A stretch of 64,000 nt of DNA from Fredinandcohnia onubensis. GTDB lineage: Bacteria; Bacillota; Bacilli; Bacillales; Bacillaceae_L. The stretch lies in assembly GCF_002734215.1 (NCBI RefSeq), contig NZ_NSEB01000010.1, positions 124,001 to 188,000 of the forward strand, given 5' to 3'. Shown here in pieces: positions 33,970 to 44,266 of this stretch. A program made the position numbers and the translations under genes. The notes below the pieces were generated by a model. That model was given only the letters and a program-made list of their open reading frames with translations, was not told the origin of the DNA and made no database searches. How positions within the stretch are numbered: position 1 is the first letter of the stretch; the number at the start of each line of letters is the position of its first letter.

Positions 33970-34335
33970 GTGGGACAGGTAAGAACAATTAAAGAGGTAG
34001 ACCAATATATTTCGGAATTACCAGAGGATATGCAGAACATCACAACTGCTTTAAGAAAAATCATACTAGATGCATCTCAAAACTTAGTCGAGGAATATAA
34101 ATGGTCAATGCCGAATTACACCTACAATGGATTGGTGTGCTATCTTCAGGCCTCTAAAAAACATGTGAATTTCGGTTTTCACAGAGGTGTTGAACTTCAA
34201 GAAAAGGATACAAATCAATTATTACAAGGGTCAGGCAAAGGGATGAGGCATATTAGGATTAAAAAACTAGAAGAGATCCAACCTGATGTTTTTAATGAAT
34301 TCATTAAGGTTGCGATGGATTTGAATGAGAAATAA
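33970..34335 (+). CDS. DUF1801 (YdhG-like) protein
   Basis: A 121-residue protein of the DUF1801 family: MGQVRTIKEVDQYISELPEDMQNITTALRKIILDASQNLVEEYKWSMPNYTYNGLVCYLQASKKHVNFGFHRGVELQ, ending with GKGMRHIRIKKLEEIQPDVFNEFIKVAMDL. The EEYKWSMP and VNFGFHRG blocks are diagnostic. GTG 33970 follows AAGGTGA at 5 nt. Some members (YdhG/FRA) are called iron chaperones, but the role here is unknown. Confidence 0.85.
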   Translation: MGQVRTIKEVDQYISELPEDMQNITTALRKIILDASQNLVEEYKWSMPNYTYNGLVCYLQASKKHVNFGFHRGVELQEKDTNQLLQGSGKGMRHIRIKKLEEIQPDVFNEFIKVAMDLNEK

Positions 34336-34375
34336 AGCGTAAGGGAGAGGGCTAAGGCTCTGTCCCTTTAATTTT

Positions 34376-34402
34376 TGGTCAAGGGACTTGTCCCTGTGTC
34401 CC
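34376..34402. repeat. GGGACAGGTCCC-type palindromic element, copy 2 (degenerate)
   Basis: TGGTCAAGGGACTTGTCCCTGTGTCCC, a diverged version of the same element as at 27981. It lies about 130 nt upstream of the adenine deaminase start. Confidence 0.55.
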
Positions 34403-34437
34403 GATATCTAAATTTTTGATAAATTCAAGCAATAGGA

Positions 34438-34466
34438 TTGACAGTTCCGCACTACTCTTATTAATA
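34438..34466 (+). promoter_or_regulatory. Candidate sigma-A promoter for adenine deaminase
   Basis: TTGACA at 34438-34443 is a perfect -35; TTAATA follows at a 17-nt spacing as the best -10. It lies about 70 nt upstream of the TTG start of the adenine deaminase gene. Confidence 0.5.
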
Positions 34467-34532
34467 TTATGTTATATAGACGAAGGTATACAAAACGTAA
34501 TGCGACTGATTTTGTATAGAGGAGTGGGGAGT

Positions 34533-36311
34533 TTGAAGCTAAGAGCAAAGAGAAGTGAGCTAGTGGAAGTAGCAAAGGGGAATATACCTGCTGATTTGTA
34601 TATTAAAGGCGGGACAGTCATTAATGTGTATTCTGGTGAGTTTTTAAAGCTAAATGTGGCTGTATATATGGATAGTATCGCGTATGTTGGAGAAAGTGAA
34701 GCGATGGTTGGAGAACATACGAAGGTCATTGATGCTAACGGAAAGTATGTGGCTCCCGGGTTCATTGAAGCACATTCTCATCCTTGGGTTGTCTATAATC
34801 CTATTAGCATAACAAGTAAGGTGTTGCCACTTGGTACAACCACATCGGTCAATGATAATCTATTTTTCTATTTACATATGGGAGCGAAAGGCTTCAAGGA
34901 CATGGTTTATGACTTAAAATCCTTGCCCGGAAATTTCCTTTGGCTTGTAAGACTTGTTTCACAGGCGGACTATCCGGGTGAACGTGAGTGGTATAATCAC
35001 CAAGATATTCAAGAACTACTTGCATTGGAAGAAGTGGTTGGTTCAGCGGAAGTAACACGCTGGCCGCTCCTTTATAATGGAGATCCGTTTTTACTAGAAA
35101 CAATGGATTATGTAAAAGAAATCGGAAAGGTTTCCGACGGCCATACTTCAGGCTGTTCGTATGAAAAATTAAATGCGATTGTCGCTTCAGGAGTGACAGC
35201 TTGCCATGAAGCAATTACGGCGAAAGAGGCATTAGACCGTCTTCGATTAGGAATGTGGACGACATTACGAAACAGTTCGCTTCGACCAGATTTAGAAGAA
35301 GTGATTAAAATGATTACAGAAGGTAACGTCAACACAAGTAGAATTGTAATGACAACTGATGGTCCACATCCTGGCTTTATTGAAAGAGAAGGATTTGTTG
35401 ATGGACTTGTTCGTCAAGCAGTTGAACTTGGTGTTCCAGTGATGGATGCGATTCAAATGGTGACAATCAATGCAGCGACGTACCTTCGCCTTGAAGATTA
35501 CATTGGGGGCATTGCTCCGGGAAGAAAGGCAGACATTCTCCTACTTCCTGACCTAGTTGACTTCCGCCCTGACTTAGTCGTTGCGAGCGGTGAGGTTGTT
35601 GCAGAAAATGGACAATTATTGGCATCGATGCCAGAAGTAGACTGGACAAAATACGTGGTAAGAGAAGCATTTGAATTCCCGAAATCTGTTCTTGAAAATC
35701 CAGAACTCTATCAATATCCACATCCGGATGAAAATGAACCACTACCAGTTTCTTATTTTAAGAGTAATGTCATTACCGCTAGGAAAGATACCATCATTCC
35801 ATCTGTGAATGGTTTTGCGGACCTTTCAGGTCATGAAGGTCTAATGTATTCAGCATTGATTGATCGTAGAGGAAATTGGGTCAGTAGAGCAGTCCTGGAA
35901 AGATTTGCAGTTACCCTTGATGGGATGGCTTCAACGTACAATACGACGACGGAACTACTTGTTGTTGGAAGAAACCCTCAAGCGATGGCAAAAGCAGCAT
36001 CACGATCCCAAGAAATTGGTGGGGGTATTGTCATTGTGGATGGTGATGAGATCATCCTTGAAATTCCTTTACCACTTACAGGTATGATGACTACGAGCCC
36101 ATCATTCGATCAAGCAGTCCAATATCATGATGAATTGCTTCAAACTTTGCAGGAACGAGGATTCCCATTCCATGATATACTTTATACCTTATTGTTCTTA
36201 ACCTGCGACTTCCTTCCAGGATTACGCTTGGTACCATATGGGCTTTATGAAGTGAAGAAGGACGCTATTTTGTTAAAGGCTGAAACGTTCGGGACACAGG
36301 TAACGAAGTAG
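34533..36311 (+). CDS. Adenine deaminase (YerA-like, amidohydrolase superfamily)
   Basis: Amidohydrolase of 592 residues that converts adenine to hypoxanthine. Seen are the metal-binding GKYVAPGFIEAHSHPW, VSDGHTSGCSYEKLNAIVASGVTACHEAITAKEAL, RIVMTTDGPHP, TINAATYLRLEDYIGGIAPGRKADILLLPDL, and a C-terminal adenine-deaminase domain with GGGIVIVDGDEIILEIPLPLTGMM. TTG 34533 was chosen because GGAGTGGGGAG lies just upstream; the open frame extends to 34416 but without a ribosome binding site. B. subtilis has AdeC and the homologue YerA; the length and sequence fit the YerA branch. Confidence 0.87.
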   Translation: MKLRAKRSELVEVAKGNIPADLYIKGGTVINVYSGEFLKLNVAVYMDSIAYVGESEAMVGEHTKVIDANGKYVAPGFIEAHSHPWVVYNPISITSKVLPLGTTTSVNDNLFFYLHMGAKGFKDMVYDLKSLPGNFLWLVRLVSQADYPGEREWYNHQDIQELLALEEVVGSAEVTRWPLLYNGDPFLLETMDYVKEIGKVSDGHTSGCSYEKLNAIVASGVTACHEAITAKEALDRLRLGMWTTLRNSSLRPDLEEVIKMITEGNVNTSRIVMTTDGPHPGFIEREGFVDGLVRQAVELGVPVMDAIQMVTINAATYLRLEDYIGGIAPGRKADILLLPDLVDFRPDLVVASGEVVAENGQLLASMPEVDWTKYVVREAFEFPKSVLENPELYQYPHPDENEPLPVSYFKSNVITARKDTIIPSVNGFADLSGHEGLMYSALIDRRGNWVSRAVLERFAVTLDGMASTYNTTTELLVVGRNPQAMAKAASRSQEIGGGIVIVDGDEIILEIPLPLTGMMTTSPSFDQAVQYHDELLQTLQERGFPFHDILYTLLFLTCDFLPGLRLVPYGLYEVKKDAILLKAETFGTQVTK

Positions 36312-36318
36312 TGAAAAT

Positions 36319-36366
36319 AAGCAACCTACAAACAATGAAATATGAATGTTTGTAGGTTGCTTTGTG
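36319..36366. terminator. Terminator after adenine deaminase
   Basis: AAGCAACCTACAAACA (36319-36334) is perfectly inverted at 36347-36362, a 16-bp stem, between convergent genes. Confidence 0.8.
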
Positions 36367-36372
36367 TTTGGG

Positions 36373-37257
36373 CTAATGATTCTGAAACTCATCAACAAGA
36401 AACTTTAGCAGAGCTCTTACCGCGAAAGACTGGTATCTATCTTTTTTGGTAATAACAACAAGTTCCCACATGGGTGGTGATTCGAGTGGAATCCTGTTTA
36501 TTTGAGTTTCATCCATTTTTGAATATATGGATTTTGGTAAAAGAGTAACCCCCAGTTGTGCAATCACAAGTTCCGTTATCAAGTCCCATTGTGAACTCAC
36601 ATAAGCAATTTTAGGAGTGAATCCAGCATTTTGACATTGTTGAATAATCAAATTATGTAAAGCAAATTCTTGATTAAAGAGAATAAAAGATTCATTTTCT
36701 AGTTGTTCAAGTTTTACAGAATTCTCATTCGATAATGGGTGTGTGGGATGAGTGAAAAGCATAAATTCTTCTTTGATAAAGGGGGCGACCAAAAATTTAT
36801 TGTGATCGGTTGGATTTACTACAATACCCACGTTTACTTGCCCATCATCTACCAAATGTTCTATACGCTTGGCACCAAGTTCGATTAATTCTAACGACAC
36901 TTGCGAATGTTGATTTCCAAATTTCTGCGCAATGGTTGGAAAGAAGAGTGTTCCAATTAAGGGGGGGATCCCAATTTTTATATTTCCGGTAGGTAGATTT
37001 ATAAGATCGTCTAATAAGGTATGAAGTTCATTTGTGGCACCTAAAATTTTAGTTGCTTGCTTATAGACAAGTTTACCAGCATCAGTCAATACTAATTTTC
37101 GAGTTGAGCGTTCGAATAGTTCAACGTTAAGATCAGTTTCTAATTTTTTAATGGATTTACTTAGGGTTGGTTGAGAGATGTAGGTGTTAACTGCTGCTTT
37201 TGTAAAACTACCGTAATCAACAACTTCCATAAAATAGCGTAAATCTTTTAGCTCCAT
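36373..37257 (-). CDS. LysR-family transcriptional regulator, divergent to a CoA-transferase operon
   Basis: A 294-residue LysR protein: MELKDLRYFMEVVDYGSFTKAAVNTYISQPTLSKSIKKLETDLNVELFER (helix-turn-helix), then effector domain GNIKIGIPPLIGTLFFPTIAQKF, and LVIAQLGVTLLPKSIY. ATG 37257 follows AAAAGGAGG. The divergent neighbours encode a two-subunit CoA-transferase, the most likely target. The 155-bp gap is AT-rich with several TTATT-type LysR half-sites but no single clear operator. Confidence 0.9.
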   Translation of the reverse strand: MELKDLRYFMEVVDYGSFTKAAVNTYISQPTLSKSIKKLETDLNVELFERSTRKLVLTDAGKLVYKQATKILGATNELHTLLDDLINLPTGNIKIGIPPLIGTLFFPTIAQKFGNQHSQVSLELIELGAKRIEHLVDDGQVNVGIVVNPTDHNKFLVAPFIKEEFMLFTHPTHPLSNENSVKLEQLENESFILFNQEFALHNLIIQQCQNAGFTPKIAYVSSQWDLITELVIAQLGVTLLPKSIYSKMDETQINRIPLESPPMWELVVITKKDRYQSFAVRALLKFLVDEFQNH

Positions 37258-37411
37258 AGTAGCCTCCTTTTATTCCGTTTTGTAATAAAGATTATTCTTA
37301 TTATTCATTTTACGGATAAATGGGATTGTTGTAAAATTTTATTAAGAAGATATTGAAAATTATGAAATAAAATACAGAGATTCAAATATCGTATTTCAGG
37401 AGGGGAAATAA

Positions 37412-38101
37412 ATGAAAACTATATTTACAAGCTTTGAAGGAGCTGTAAGCGCTATCAAAGACGGGATGACCTTAATGGTAGGTGGCTTTGGCCTTGTTGG
37501 AATTCCTGAAAATCTAATCATTGGCCTACGGCAGGCGAATATAAAGGATTTAACAGTGATTTCGAATAACTGTGGAGTAGATGATTGGGGACTTGGAATC
37601 CTTTTGCAAAATAAACAAATTAAAAAGATGATTTCCTCTTATGTGGGGGAAAACAAGGAGTTTGAAAGACAGGTGTTAAGTGGCGAATTGGAGGTTCAGC
37701 TAGTTCCACAAGGATCATTAGCGGAGAAAATTCGGGCTGGTGGAGCGGGCATTCCAGCATTTTATACCCCAGCAGGAGTTGGAACGCCAATTGCTGAGGG
37801 ACGTGAAACAAGAGAGTTTAATGGAAAAGAATACCTATTAGAAGAAGGATTAACCGCTGATTTTAGTTTAGTTAGAGCATGGAAAGCAGATAAATTAGGA
37901 AATTTAGTCTATCGACAAACAGCACAGAACTTTAATCCAATCATGGCTGCAGCCGGGAAATATACGATTGCAGAGGTAGAGGAGATTGTAGAGGTTGGCG
38001 AACTCGATCCTAACGAAATTCACACACCGAGTATTTATGTTCAAGGACTTATTGTAGGTAAGCATGAAAAACGAATTGAACGTTTAACAGTAAGAGATTA
38101 G
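37412..38101 (+). CDS. 3-oxoacid CoA-transferase subunit A (ScoA/AtoD-like)
   Basis: First subunit (229 residues) of a class I CoA-transferase that moves CoA from succinyl-CoA or acetyl-CoA to a 3-oxoacid. Family blocks are [72 protein letters not shown] and [27 protein letters not shown] precedes ATG. It is 13 nt from the subunit B gene and divergent from a LysR regulator. No thiolase or dehydrogenase is adjacent, so the substrate could be acetoacetate or a related acid. Confidence 0.9.
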   Translation: MKTIFTSFEGAVSAIKDGMTLMVGGFGLVGIPENLIIGLRQANIKDLTVISNNCGVDDWGLGILLQNKQIKKMISSYVGENKEFERQVLSGELEVQLVPQGSLAEKIRAGGAGIPAFYTPAGVGTPIAEGRETREFNGKEYLLEEGLTADFSLVRAWKADKLGNLVYRQTAQNFNPIMAAAGKYTIAEVEEIVEVGELDPNEIHTPSIYVQGLIVGKHEKRIERLTVRD

Positions 38102-38114
38102 GGGAGGTAGAACG

Positions 38115-38774
38115 ATGTCGAATTACGTGAGAGTGAAGATTGCACAAAGGGCAGAACAGGAAATTCAGGACGGAAACTATGTGAATCTGGGAATAGGGAT
38201 GCCAACAATGGTGGCAAATTATATTGCAGGGAATAAACATGTGGTTTTACAATCGGAAAACGGATTATTAGGAATTGGACCATATCCTTCAAAGGAAGAG
38301 GTTGATCCTGACCTTATCAACGCAGGAAAAGAAACTGTCACGGCAATGAAGGGTGCTAGCTTTTTTGGCAGTGACGAGTCTTTTGCGATGATTCGCGGTG
38401 GACATATTGATATCGCAATCTTGGGCGGGATGGAAGTGGCAGAGAATGGCGATTTAGCCAACTGGATGATTCCCGGAAAGATGATTAAAGGGATGGGTGG
38501 CGCCATGGACTTAGTTCACGGTGCCAAAAAGACGATTGTCATTATGGAACATGTGAATAAACATGGTCAGCCTAAAATATTAAAGAAATGTAGTCTACCA
38601 CTTACAGGTCAAAAAGTAGTAGATCGCATTATCACAGATCAAGCGGTTATTGATGTCACAGAGAATGGCTTAAAATTGGTTGAGGTGGCAAAGGGGTATA
38701 GCGTTCAAGATATAGTTGAAACTACTGAAGCTGAATTGATCATAGCAGATGAAGTAAAACTTGATGCATTTTAG
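38115..38774 (+). CDS. 3-oxoacid CoA-transferase subunit B (ScoB/AtoA-like)
   Basis: Second subunit (219 residues). It carries the catalytic glutamate motif [12 protein letters not shown] and ends with [20 protein letters not shown]-like sequence ([27 protein letters not shown]). Other hallmarks are [71 protein letters not shown] lies before ATG 38115. It forms an obligate pair with the preceding subunit A. Confidence 0.92.
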   Translation: MSNYVRVKIAQRAEQEIQDGNYVNLGIGMPTMVANYIAGNKHVVLQSENGLLGIGPYPSKEEVDPDLINAGKETVTAMKGASFFGSDESFAMIRGGHIDIAILGGMEVAENGDLANWMIPGKMIKGMGGAMDLVHGAKKTIVIMEHVNKHGQPKILKKCSLPLTGQKVVDRIITDQAVIDVTENGLKLVEVAKGYSVQDIVETTEAELIIADEVKLDAF

Positions 38775-38789
38775 ACATATGATTAACGC

Positions 38790-38821
38790 AAAAAGGATAA
38801 GGCAACCCCTTATCCTTTTTC
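38790..38821. terminator. Terminator between the CoA-transferase and nucleoside transporter genes
   Basis: AAAAAGGATAAGG (38790-38802) and CCTTATCCTTTTT (38808-38820) form a 13-bp stem; flanking A and T runs allow function in both directions. Confidence 0.85.
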
Positions 38822-38828
38822 TGATATT

Positions 38829-40040
38829 TTATATAAACATTCCGGCAATCGCAGCACTTAGTAAGGAAGCAAGCATTCCAGCAGCAACTGCTCGTAATCC
38901 CAATTTTGCAATATCTGAGCGTCGGGAGGGTGCTAGTCCACCTAATCCACCAAGCAGAATGGCCATTGAACTTAAATTTGCAAAACCGCATAATGCAAAA
39001 CTGACAACGATGACCGTTTTTTCAGTTAGCTCGGGAATTTGAGGGGCAAAATAAGAATAAGCCACAAATTCATTTAGTACAAGCTTCTGACCTATAAAGC
39101 TACCGGCCGTAATTGCTTCTGACCATGGTACACCCACGGCAAATGCAATCGGTGAAAAAATGATTCCTAAGATGCTTTCAAGACTTAAAGCGTTATAACC
39201 AAATAGACCCCCAAGTCCACTTAATATCCCGTTTATTAACGCAATGAGTGCAATAAAGGCGAGTAACATGGCCCCAACATTTAAAGCAAGTTGTAAACCA
39301 TCACTTGCACCTCGAGCTGCAGCATCGATTACGTTAGTAGAATCAGAATCTTTTTGCATTTCATAATCCTTTATGTTGGAATGCTCGGTCTCAGGCATAA
39401 TAATCTTTGCTAATATAAGTCCAGCAGGTGCAGCCATGAAACTTGCAGCTAAAAGGTATTCTAAGGGGACACCTAAGAGGGCATACCCTACAAGGACAGA
39501 ACCTGCAACCGAAGCAAGTCCACCTGTCATTACAGCAAATAGTTCCGAGTTGGTCATATTAGCTAAGTAAGGACGAATGACCAAAGGTGCTTCTGTCTGG
39601 CCAACAAAGATATTTGCAGCCGCCGACATAGATTCAGTCATCGAGGTTCCTAATAACTTAGATAATGCTCCTCCGATGATCTTGATGAACCATTGCATAA
39701 TCCCAAGATAATAAAGGATTGAGATTAAAGAAGAAAAGAAGATAATAATCGTTAACACGTGAATGGCAAAAATTACTCCAAATTCATCCGTATTTGAAAG
39801 CGATCCAAATAGAAAAGAAATTCCTTCATTAGCGTAGTTAACAATATCCTGAACTCTCATTGAAACCCATTTAAGTGCCGCTCTTCCTGTCTCCCATTTT
39901 AAAACAATAAAAGCAAAACTCAATTGGATTAGTAATCCAATCAGGATTGTTCGAGGATTAATACTACTCCTGTTGCGTGATAATAATAAGCCTATCCCAA
40001 GTACTACCAAGATTCCGAATATCCCCCAAAGTATGTTCAT
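38829..40040 (-). CDS. Concentrative nucleoside transporter (NupC/NupG, CNT family)
   Basis: A 403-residue sodium- or proton-coupled nucleoside importer. CNT hallmarks include [97 protein letters not shown] and [43 protein letters not shown] before ATG 40040. Together with the NCS2 permease and adenine deaminase this supports purine and nucleoside scavenging in the region. Confidence 0.93.
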   Translation of the reverse strand: MNILWGIFGILVVLGIGLLLSRNRSSINPRTILIGLLIQLSFAFIVLKWETGRAALKWVSMRVQDIVNYANEGISFLFGSLSNTDEFGVIFAIHVLTIIIFFSSLISILYYLGIMQWFIKIIGGALSKLLGTSMTESMSAAANIFVGQTEAPLVIRPYLANMTNSELFAVMTGGLASVAGSVLVGYALLGVPLEYLLAASFMAAPAGLILAKIIMPETEHSNIKDYEMQKDSDSTNVIDAAARGASDGLQLALNVGAMLLAFIALIALINGILSGLGGLFGYNALSLESILGIIFSPIAFAVGVPWSEAITAGSFIGQKLVLNEFVAYSYFAPQIPELTEKTVIVVSFALCGFANLSSMAILLGGLGGLAPSRRSDIAKLGLRAVAAGMLASLLSAAIAGMFI

Positions 40041-40130
40041 TAAATCACCTCTAATGGTAGATTTATCATCTTTGGTAAAGAATATACGAATTAATGCTTG
40101 TCTTTAGATAGGCTTTTTGCATTATTTTCT

Positions 40131-40823
40131 TTAGTGAGTGACAGCGTCTAAATTGTACGGCTGATCATACCCTGCATATCCTGGAATGGACCATACGCCG
40201 ATTTTTGCATTTTTCGCTTGCTCCATCGCGGCAATATAATCGTCGAGATACTTTTTGTCTTCATAAATATATCTTACTGTTAGAAGACCTTCTTTTAACA
40301 TTGTTTCTTGAATGTTTTCACCTGTTGGCAAGAACCCATAGACAAGTAATCGGTCGTATTTATCGCGACTATCTCCTTTACCTAACTCAAGAACAATTTC
40401 TTTTCCTTCCACTAAATCATTTAAATAGTCACGCGCTTCTTCTGCATATGGCATTGGTCCGCCTTTAATTTCACTAGAATCTACAAGTAAAAATCTGAGG
40501 GACTCTTTTTTTCCATTTACAATCGCCTTACAAGTGTCTCCGTCATAACAAGATTCTACTTGAGCTGTTACAACTTTGTCTTCATTAACTTCATCGGGGA
40601 GCTTTGTAAGGACTTCAGTTAGATTTTCAATTTCTCCAGCGAACTCAGACGCATTACCAACTGCATCCCTGATTTCCTCCAATTCCTTTGAACCCAAGAT
40701 TTCACTAGCTTGCTCAACCTTGTCGGCTAGTTCCTGGATTCCTTTTACATCAATGGTATCTGAACAAGCGGATAGGAACTGTATACTTATTAATACTAAT
40801 AATGTTTTTACTATACTCTTCAT
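40131..40823 (-). CDS. Thermonuclease-family lipoprotein
   Basis: Secreted, lipid-anchored staphylococcal-nuclease-like protein of 230 residues. The signal peptide ends at LSAC (C20); a helical stretch (KGIQELADKVEQASEILGSKELEEIRDAVGNASEFAGEIENL) precedes the OB-fold. Catalytic residues are in DGDTCKAI, SLRFLLVDSSEIKGGPMPYAEEARDYLNDLV (Arg and Glu) and SRDKYDRLLVYGF (second Arg). It resembles B. subtilis YncB/YokF nucleases that degrade external DNA. RBS GGGAG before ATG 40823. Confidence 0.88.
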   Translation of the reverse strand: MKSIVKTLLVLISIQFLSACSDTIDVKGIQELADKVEQASEILGSKELEEIRDAVGNASEFAGEIENLTEVLTKLPDEVNEDKVVTAQVESCYDGDTCKAIVNGKKESLRFLLVDSSEIKGGPMPYAEEARDYLNDLVEGKEIVLELGKGDSRDKYDRLLVYGFLPTGENIQETMLKEGLLTVRYIYEDKKYLDDYIAAMEQAKNAKIGVWSIPGYAGYDQPYNLDAVTH

Positions 40824-40950
40824 TGTTTCTCCCTTTGCTATCTTATCTATGTTACTAAATTAATCATATGTAAGATCACGAAAATTTCAAGGGTTGAATT
40901 TACCGAACAATATAGAAATGGTCTTTTTTTAAAAGTCACAAAATATACAT

Positions 40951-40979
40951 TTGCATACAATAGGGGGGTATCGTACACT
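40951..40979 (+). promoter_or_regulatory. Promoter with CsoR-type box, 200 bp upstream of csoR
   Basis: TTGCAT (40951-40956), 17-nt spacer, TACACT (40974-40979). The spacer contains ATAGGGGGGTAT, identical in core to the box in the csoR promoter. The transcript would start near 40986 and run through about 200 nt without a gene of normal size before csoR. Confidence 0.7.
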
Positions 40980-41125
40980 CTAGTTATAAAGAAAAACGAA
41001 ATGAATAAATTCACGATACATTCTTAATGGGCTTACATATCCTGCTTTTTTCAAAAATTAAAACCTACTATGCCTATTCACGTAAATAAAAAAGTTTATT
41101 TGCTAATTTTTATCAATCTTTTTAA

Positions 41126-41154
41126 TTGACTTTAATACTATAGGGGGGTATAGT
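41126..41154 (+). promoter_or_regulatory. csoR-copA promoter with CsoR operator
   Basis: TTGACT (41126-41131), 17-nt spacer, TATAGT (41149-41154). The GC-rich box ATAGGGGGGTATAGTA spans the spacer and -10, the usual placing of a CsoR operator in copper-efflux operons, so the apo-repressor would block RNA polymerase and Cu(I) would relieve it. Confidence 0.85.
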
Positions 41155-41183
41155 AATAGTATAAAGAAAAGGAAGTGATTGAT

Positions 41184-41486
41184 TTGGATAAATTTTTACA
41201 TGAGCACCCGAGTCAACCAAGAACAAAAGATGAAAAACAAGCTATAGTTAACCGCTTAAAACGAATCGAAGGTCAGGTTCGTGGCATTCAGAAAATGGTT
41301 GAAGAAGATCGTTATTGTGTAGATATTTTAGTACAAATAAGTGCCATCCAATCTGCATTAAAACAAACCGGGTTTACAATTACGGAACGCCATATGAAAC
41401 ATTGTGTCAGTGATTCAATTAAGAATGGGGAAGGTCAAGAAGCGATTGATGAGTTAATGACTGTTTTAAAGCAGTTTTCGAAATAA
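41184..41486 (+). CDS. csoR: Copper-sensing transcriptional repressor CsoR
   Basis: All-helical Cu(I)-responsive repressor of 100 residues. TTG 41184 is 5 nt after GGAAGTGA. With this start, the copper ligands fall exactly at C45 (RYCVD), H70 and C74 (HMKHC), the numbering of B. subtilis CsoR, which supports the start. The second-shell residues of the N-terminal helix (VNRLKRIEGQVRGIQKMVEEDRYC) are also typical. It is followed by copA after 13 nt, and a CsoR box overlaps its own promoter, so it is autoregulated. Confidence 0.94.
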   Translation: MDKFLHEHPSQPRTKDEKQAIVNRLKRIEGQVRGIQKMVEEDRYCVDILVQISAIQSALKQTGFTITERHMKHCVSDSIKNGEGQEAIDELMTVLKQFSK

Positions 41487-41499
41487 GGGGGTATAGACG

Positions 41500-43896
41500 A
41501 TGAGTGAGGCACAGCGTGCAATGCAACATACAACACTTGGTGTAACGGGAATGACGTGTGCAGCCTGTTCCAACCGTATTGAAAAGCAGTTAAATAAAAT
41601 GGATGGGGTGGAAGCGCAGGTTAATTTAACAACGGAAAAAGCAACCGTTAATTATGACCCGGAAAAGACCTCTATTGAAGATATTACAAAAAAGATTGAA
41701 CATATCGGATATGGCGTTGTATTGGAAAAAACAGAACTCGATGTTTTTGGGATGACATGTGCGGCCTGTTCTAATCGGATTGAGAAGGTTTTAAATAAAC
41801 AACAGGGTGTTAAGCTGGCAACGGTCAACTTAACAACTGAAAGTGCTGCTATTGAATATAATCCAGGTATGATTGATGTCAAAGACCTGATTGAGAAGAT
41901 TCAAAAGCTAGGCTATGACGCGAAACCAAAGGCGGAAGCTGAGGAAAAACAAACTTACAAAGAAAAAGAGCTTCAATCTAAAAAAACGAAATTAATTATT
42001 TCGGCCCTGCTTTCAGCGCCATTATTAGTTACGATGCTCGTTCATCTATTTGGAATGAACGTACCGGCTATTTTTATGAATCCATGGTTTCAATTTGCGT
42101 TAGCGACACCGGTTCAATTTATTATCGGTTGGCAATTTTATGAGGGTGCTTATAAGAACCTTCGAAACGGTGGAGCCAATATGGATGTGCTTGTCGCATT
42201 AGGTACAAGTGCTGCGTATTTCTACAGTTTATATGAAGCGATGAAAACAATTGGGAATGCACATTATATGCCACATTTATACTTTGAAACGAGTGCCGTT
42301 TTGATAACATTAATATTATTCGGTAAGTTTTTAGAGGCAAGAGCAAAGAGTCATACAACAAATGCGATTTCTGAATTGTTGAATCTGCAAGCGAAAGAAG
42401 CACGCGTGATTCGGGATGGAAAAGAAGTCATGATTCCAGTTGAAGACGTTGTTGTTGGAGATCGTGTACTTGTAAAACCAGGTGAAAAAATACCTGTAGA
42501 CGGTATCGTTGTAAAAGGAAGAACGTCTGTTGATGAATCAATGCTTACAGGTGAATCGATTCCAATTGAAAAAGATCCAGGTGCAAAACTAATTGGATCT
42601 ACAATTAATAAAAACGGCGCTATTGAAATGGAAGCAACAAAGGTTGGGAAAGATACAGCTCTTGCATCCATCATTAAAGTTGTGGAGGAAGCGCAAGGCT
42701 CAAAGGCGCCAATTCAACGTCTTGCTGATGTGATCTCAGGTTATTTCGTTCCAATTGTTATTGGTATAGCAATTTTAACCTTTATTATCTGGATTGCTTT
42801 TGTGGAGCCAGGACAATTTGAGCCTGCATTAGTCGCAGCGATTGCCGTACTCGTGATTGCATGTCCGTGTGCTTTAGGTCTTGCCACTCCGACATCCATT
42901 ATGGTTGGAACAGGAAGAGCAGCTGAGAGCGGGATCTTATTCAAAGGTGGAGAACACTTAGAACGTACACATCAAATTGAAGCGATTGTTTTAGATAAAA
43001 CCGGAACAATCACAAAAGGTAAACCAGAAGTTACTGATTTTACGGGTGACGATGAAGCCTTGCAATTATTAGCTAGTGCGGAAAAAGGTTCAGAGCATCC
43101 ACTTGCAGAGGCAATTGTTGCCTATGCAACAGAGAATGATATCGAATTTTTAGAGGTTGACGATTTTAGAGCCATACCCGGCCATGGTATCGAAGCAAGA
43201 ATTTCTGGTAAACACATTCTTGTGGGGAATCGAAAATTGATGATGGATCATCTTATTATTACTACTGGATCTGAAGAGCAACTGGTTCAATTTGAAACAC
43301 AAGGAAAAACAGCTATGTTGATTGCAATTGATGGCGAATATAGCGGAATGATTGCCGTGGCTGATACAATTAAGGAAACTGCGCCAGAAGCAATTAAGCA
43401 ATTAAAAGAGATGGGTATTGAAGTCATCATGCTAACGGGTGATAACGAAAGAACTGCACAAGCAATTGCGAAGCAAGTTGGTATCGACCAGGTAATCGCA
43501 CAAGTGTTACCTGAAGAAAAAGCAGACAAAGTGAAAGAGCTTCAGGCTAAAGGTAAAAAGGTTGCCATGGTTGGGGATGGTGTAAATGATGCACCTGCTC
43601 TTGTCACAGCGGATATCGGGATAGCCATTGGCACAGGTACAGAAGTAGCAATCGAAGCAGCTGACTTAACAATTCTTGGCGGGGAGCTATTGCTGATTCC
43701 GAAAGCCATTAAAATTAGTCATCAAACGATTAAAAATATCCGTCAAAACCTATTCTGGGCTTTCGGATACAATGTAGCTGGTATTCCGGTCGCTGCGATT
43801 GGATTACTTGCACCATGGATTGCCGGTGCTGCAATGGCATTAAGCTCAGTAAGTGTTGTTTCTAACTCACTTCGTTTAAAACGAGTGAAATTATAA
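41500..43896 (+). CDS. copA: Copper-exporting P1B-type ATPase CopA
   Basis: A 798-residue Cu(I) pump of the plasma membrane. Two N-terminal heavy-metal domains each have [12 protein letters not shown] (residues about 12-80 and 80-145). The transmembrane CPC is at C455-P-C457 ([12 protein letters not shown]), the phosphorylated aspartate is D499 (DKTGTITKG), and the P-domain has [17 protein letters not shown] and [10 protein letters not shown]. Late helix motifs NLFWAFGYN and [17 protein letters not shown] complete the Cu+-type signature. RBS GGGGGT before ATG 41500. Operon with csoR and copZ. Confidence 0.97.
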   Translation: MSEAQRAMQHTTLGVTGMTCAACSNRIEKQLNKMDGVEAQVNLTTEKATVNYDPEKTSIEDITKKIEHIGYGVVLEKTELDVFGMTCAACSNRIEKVLNKQQGVKLATVNLTTESAAIEYNPGMIDVKDLIEKIQKLGYDAKPKAEAEEKQTYKEKELQSKKTKLIISALLSAPLLVTMLVHLFGMNVPAIFMNPWFQFALATPVQFIIGWQFYEGAYKNLRNGGANMDVLVALGTSAAYFYSLYEAMKTIGNAHYMPHLYFETSAVLITLILFGKFLEARAKSHTTNAISELLNLQAKEARVIRDGKEVMIPVEDVVVGDRVLVKPGEKIPVDGIVVKGRTSVDESMLTGESIPIEKDPGAKLIGSTINKNGAIEMEATKVGKDTALASIIKVVEEAQGSKAPIQRLADVISGYFVPIVIGIAILTFIIWIAFVEPGQFEPALVAAIAVLVIACPCALGLATPTSIMVGTGRAAESGILFKGGEHLERTHQIEAIVLDKTGTITKGKPEVTDFTGDDEALQLLASAEKGSEHPLAEAIVAYATENDIEFLEVDDFRAIPGHGIEARISGKHILVGNRKLMMDHLIITTGSEEQLVQFETQGKTAMLIAIDGEYSGMIAVADTIKETAPEAIKQLKEMGIEVIMLTGDNERTAQAIAKQVGIDQVIAQVLPEEKADKVKELQAKGKKVAMVGDGVNDAPALVTADIGIAIGTGTEVAIEAADLTILGGELLLIPKAIKISHQTIKNIRQNLFWAFGYNVAGIPVAAIGLLAPWIAGAAMALSSVSVVSNSLRLKRVKL

Positions 43897-43986
43897 GAAT
43901 AGTGCTCGGCTTCGGCAGACGATTTTTGGTCTCGAGCCGATTGGGATAGTACTAGACACTCTTCCATTAAAGGAGGTGAAAACATC

Positions 43987-44196
43987 ATGGAAAAGAAATC
44001 ATTAGACGTACAAGGCATGTCATGCGGTCACTGCAAAGCAGCAGTCGAGGGCGCATTGAAAAACTTAGATGGCGTATCAGCTGCTGAAGTTCACTTAGAA
44101 ACAGGTAAAGTAGATGTTACTTACGATGAATCTAAAGTAAGCGTAGATGCTATGAAAGAAGCAATTGAAGAAGAAGGCTATGATGTTGTAGCATAA
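43987..44196 (+). CDS. copZ: Copper chaperone CopZ
   Basis: A 69-residue soluble Atx1-like metallochaperone with the Cu(I) site GMSCGHCKAAVEGAL (C13-C16) and fold-completing KVDVTYDESKVSVDAMKEAIEEEGYDV. It passes copper to CopA. A hairpin lies between copA and copZ (43902-43940), and RBS AAAGGAGGTGAAA precedes the ATG, so copZ may be translated more strongly than copA from the same mRNA. Confidence 0.96.
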   Translation: MEKKSLDVQGMSCGHCKAAVEGALKNLDGVSAAEVHLETGKVDVTYDESKVSVDAMKEAIEEEGYDVVA

Positions 44197-44212
44197 TATT
44201 ACATTATACAGT

Positions 44213-44249
44213 AAGGGAGTTCGTGGTTAGACATGAACTCCCTTTTTGG
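44213..44249 (+). terminator. Terminator after copZ
   Basis: AAGGGAGTTC (44213-44222) pairs with GAACTCCCTT (44235-44244), then TTTTT. Confidence 0.85.
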
Positions 44250-44266
44250 TACAGTGGAGGGGAATG

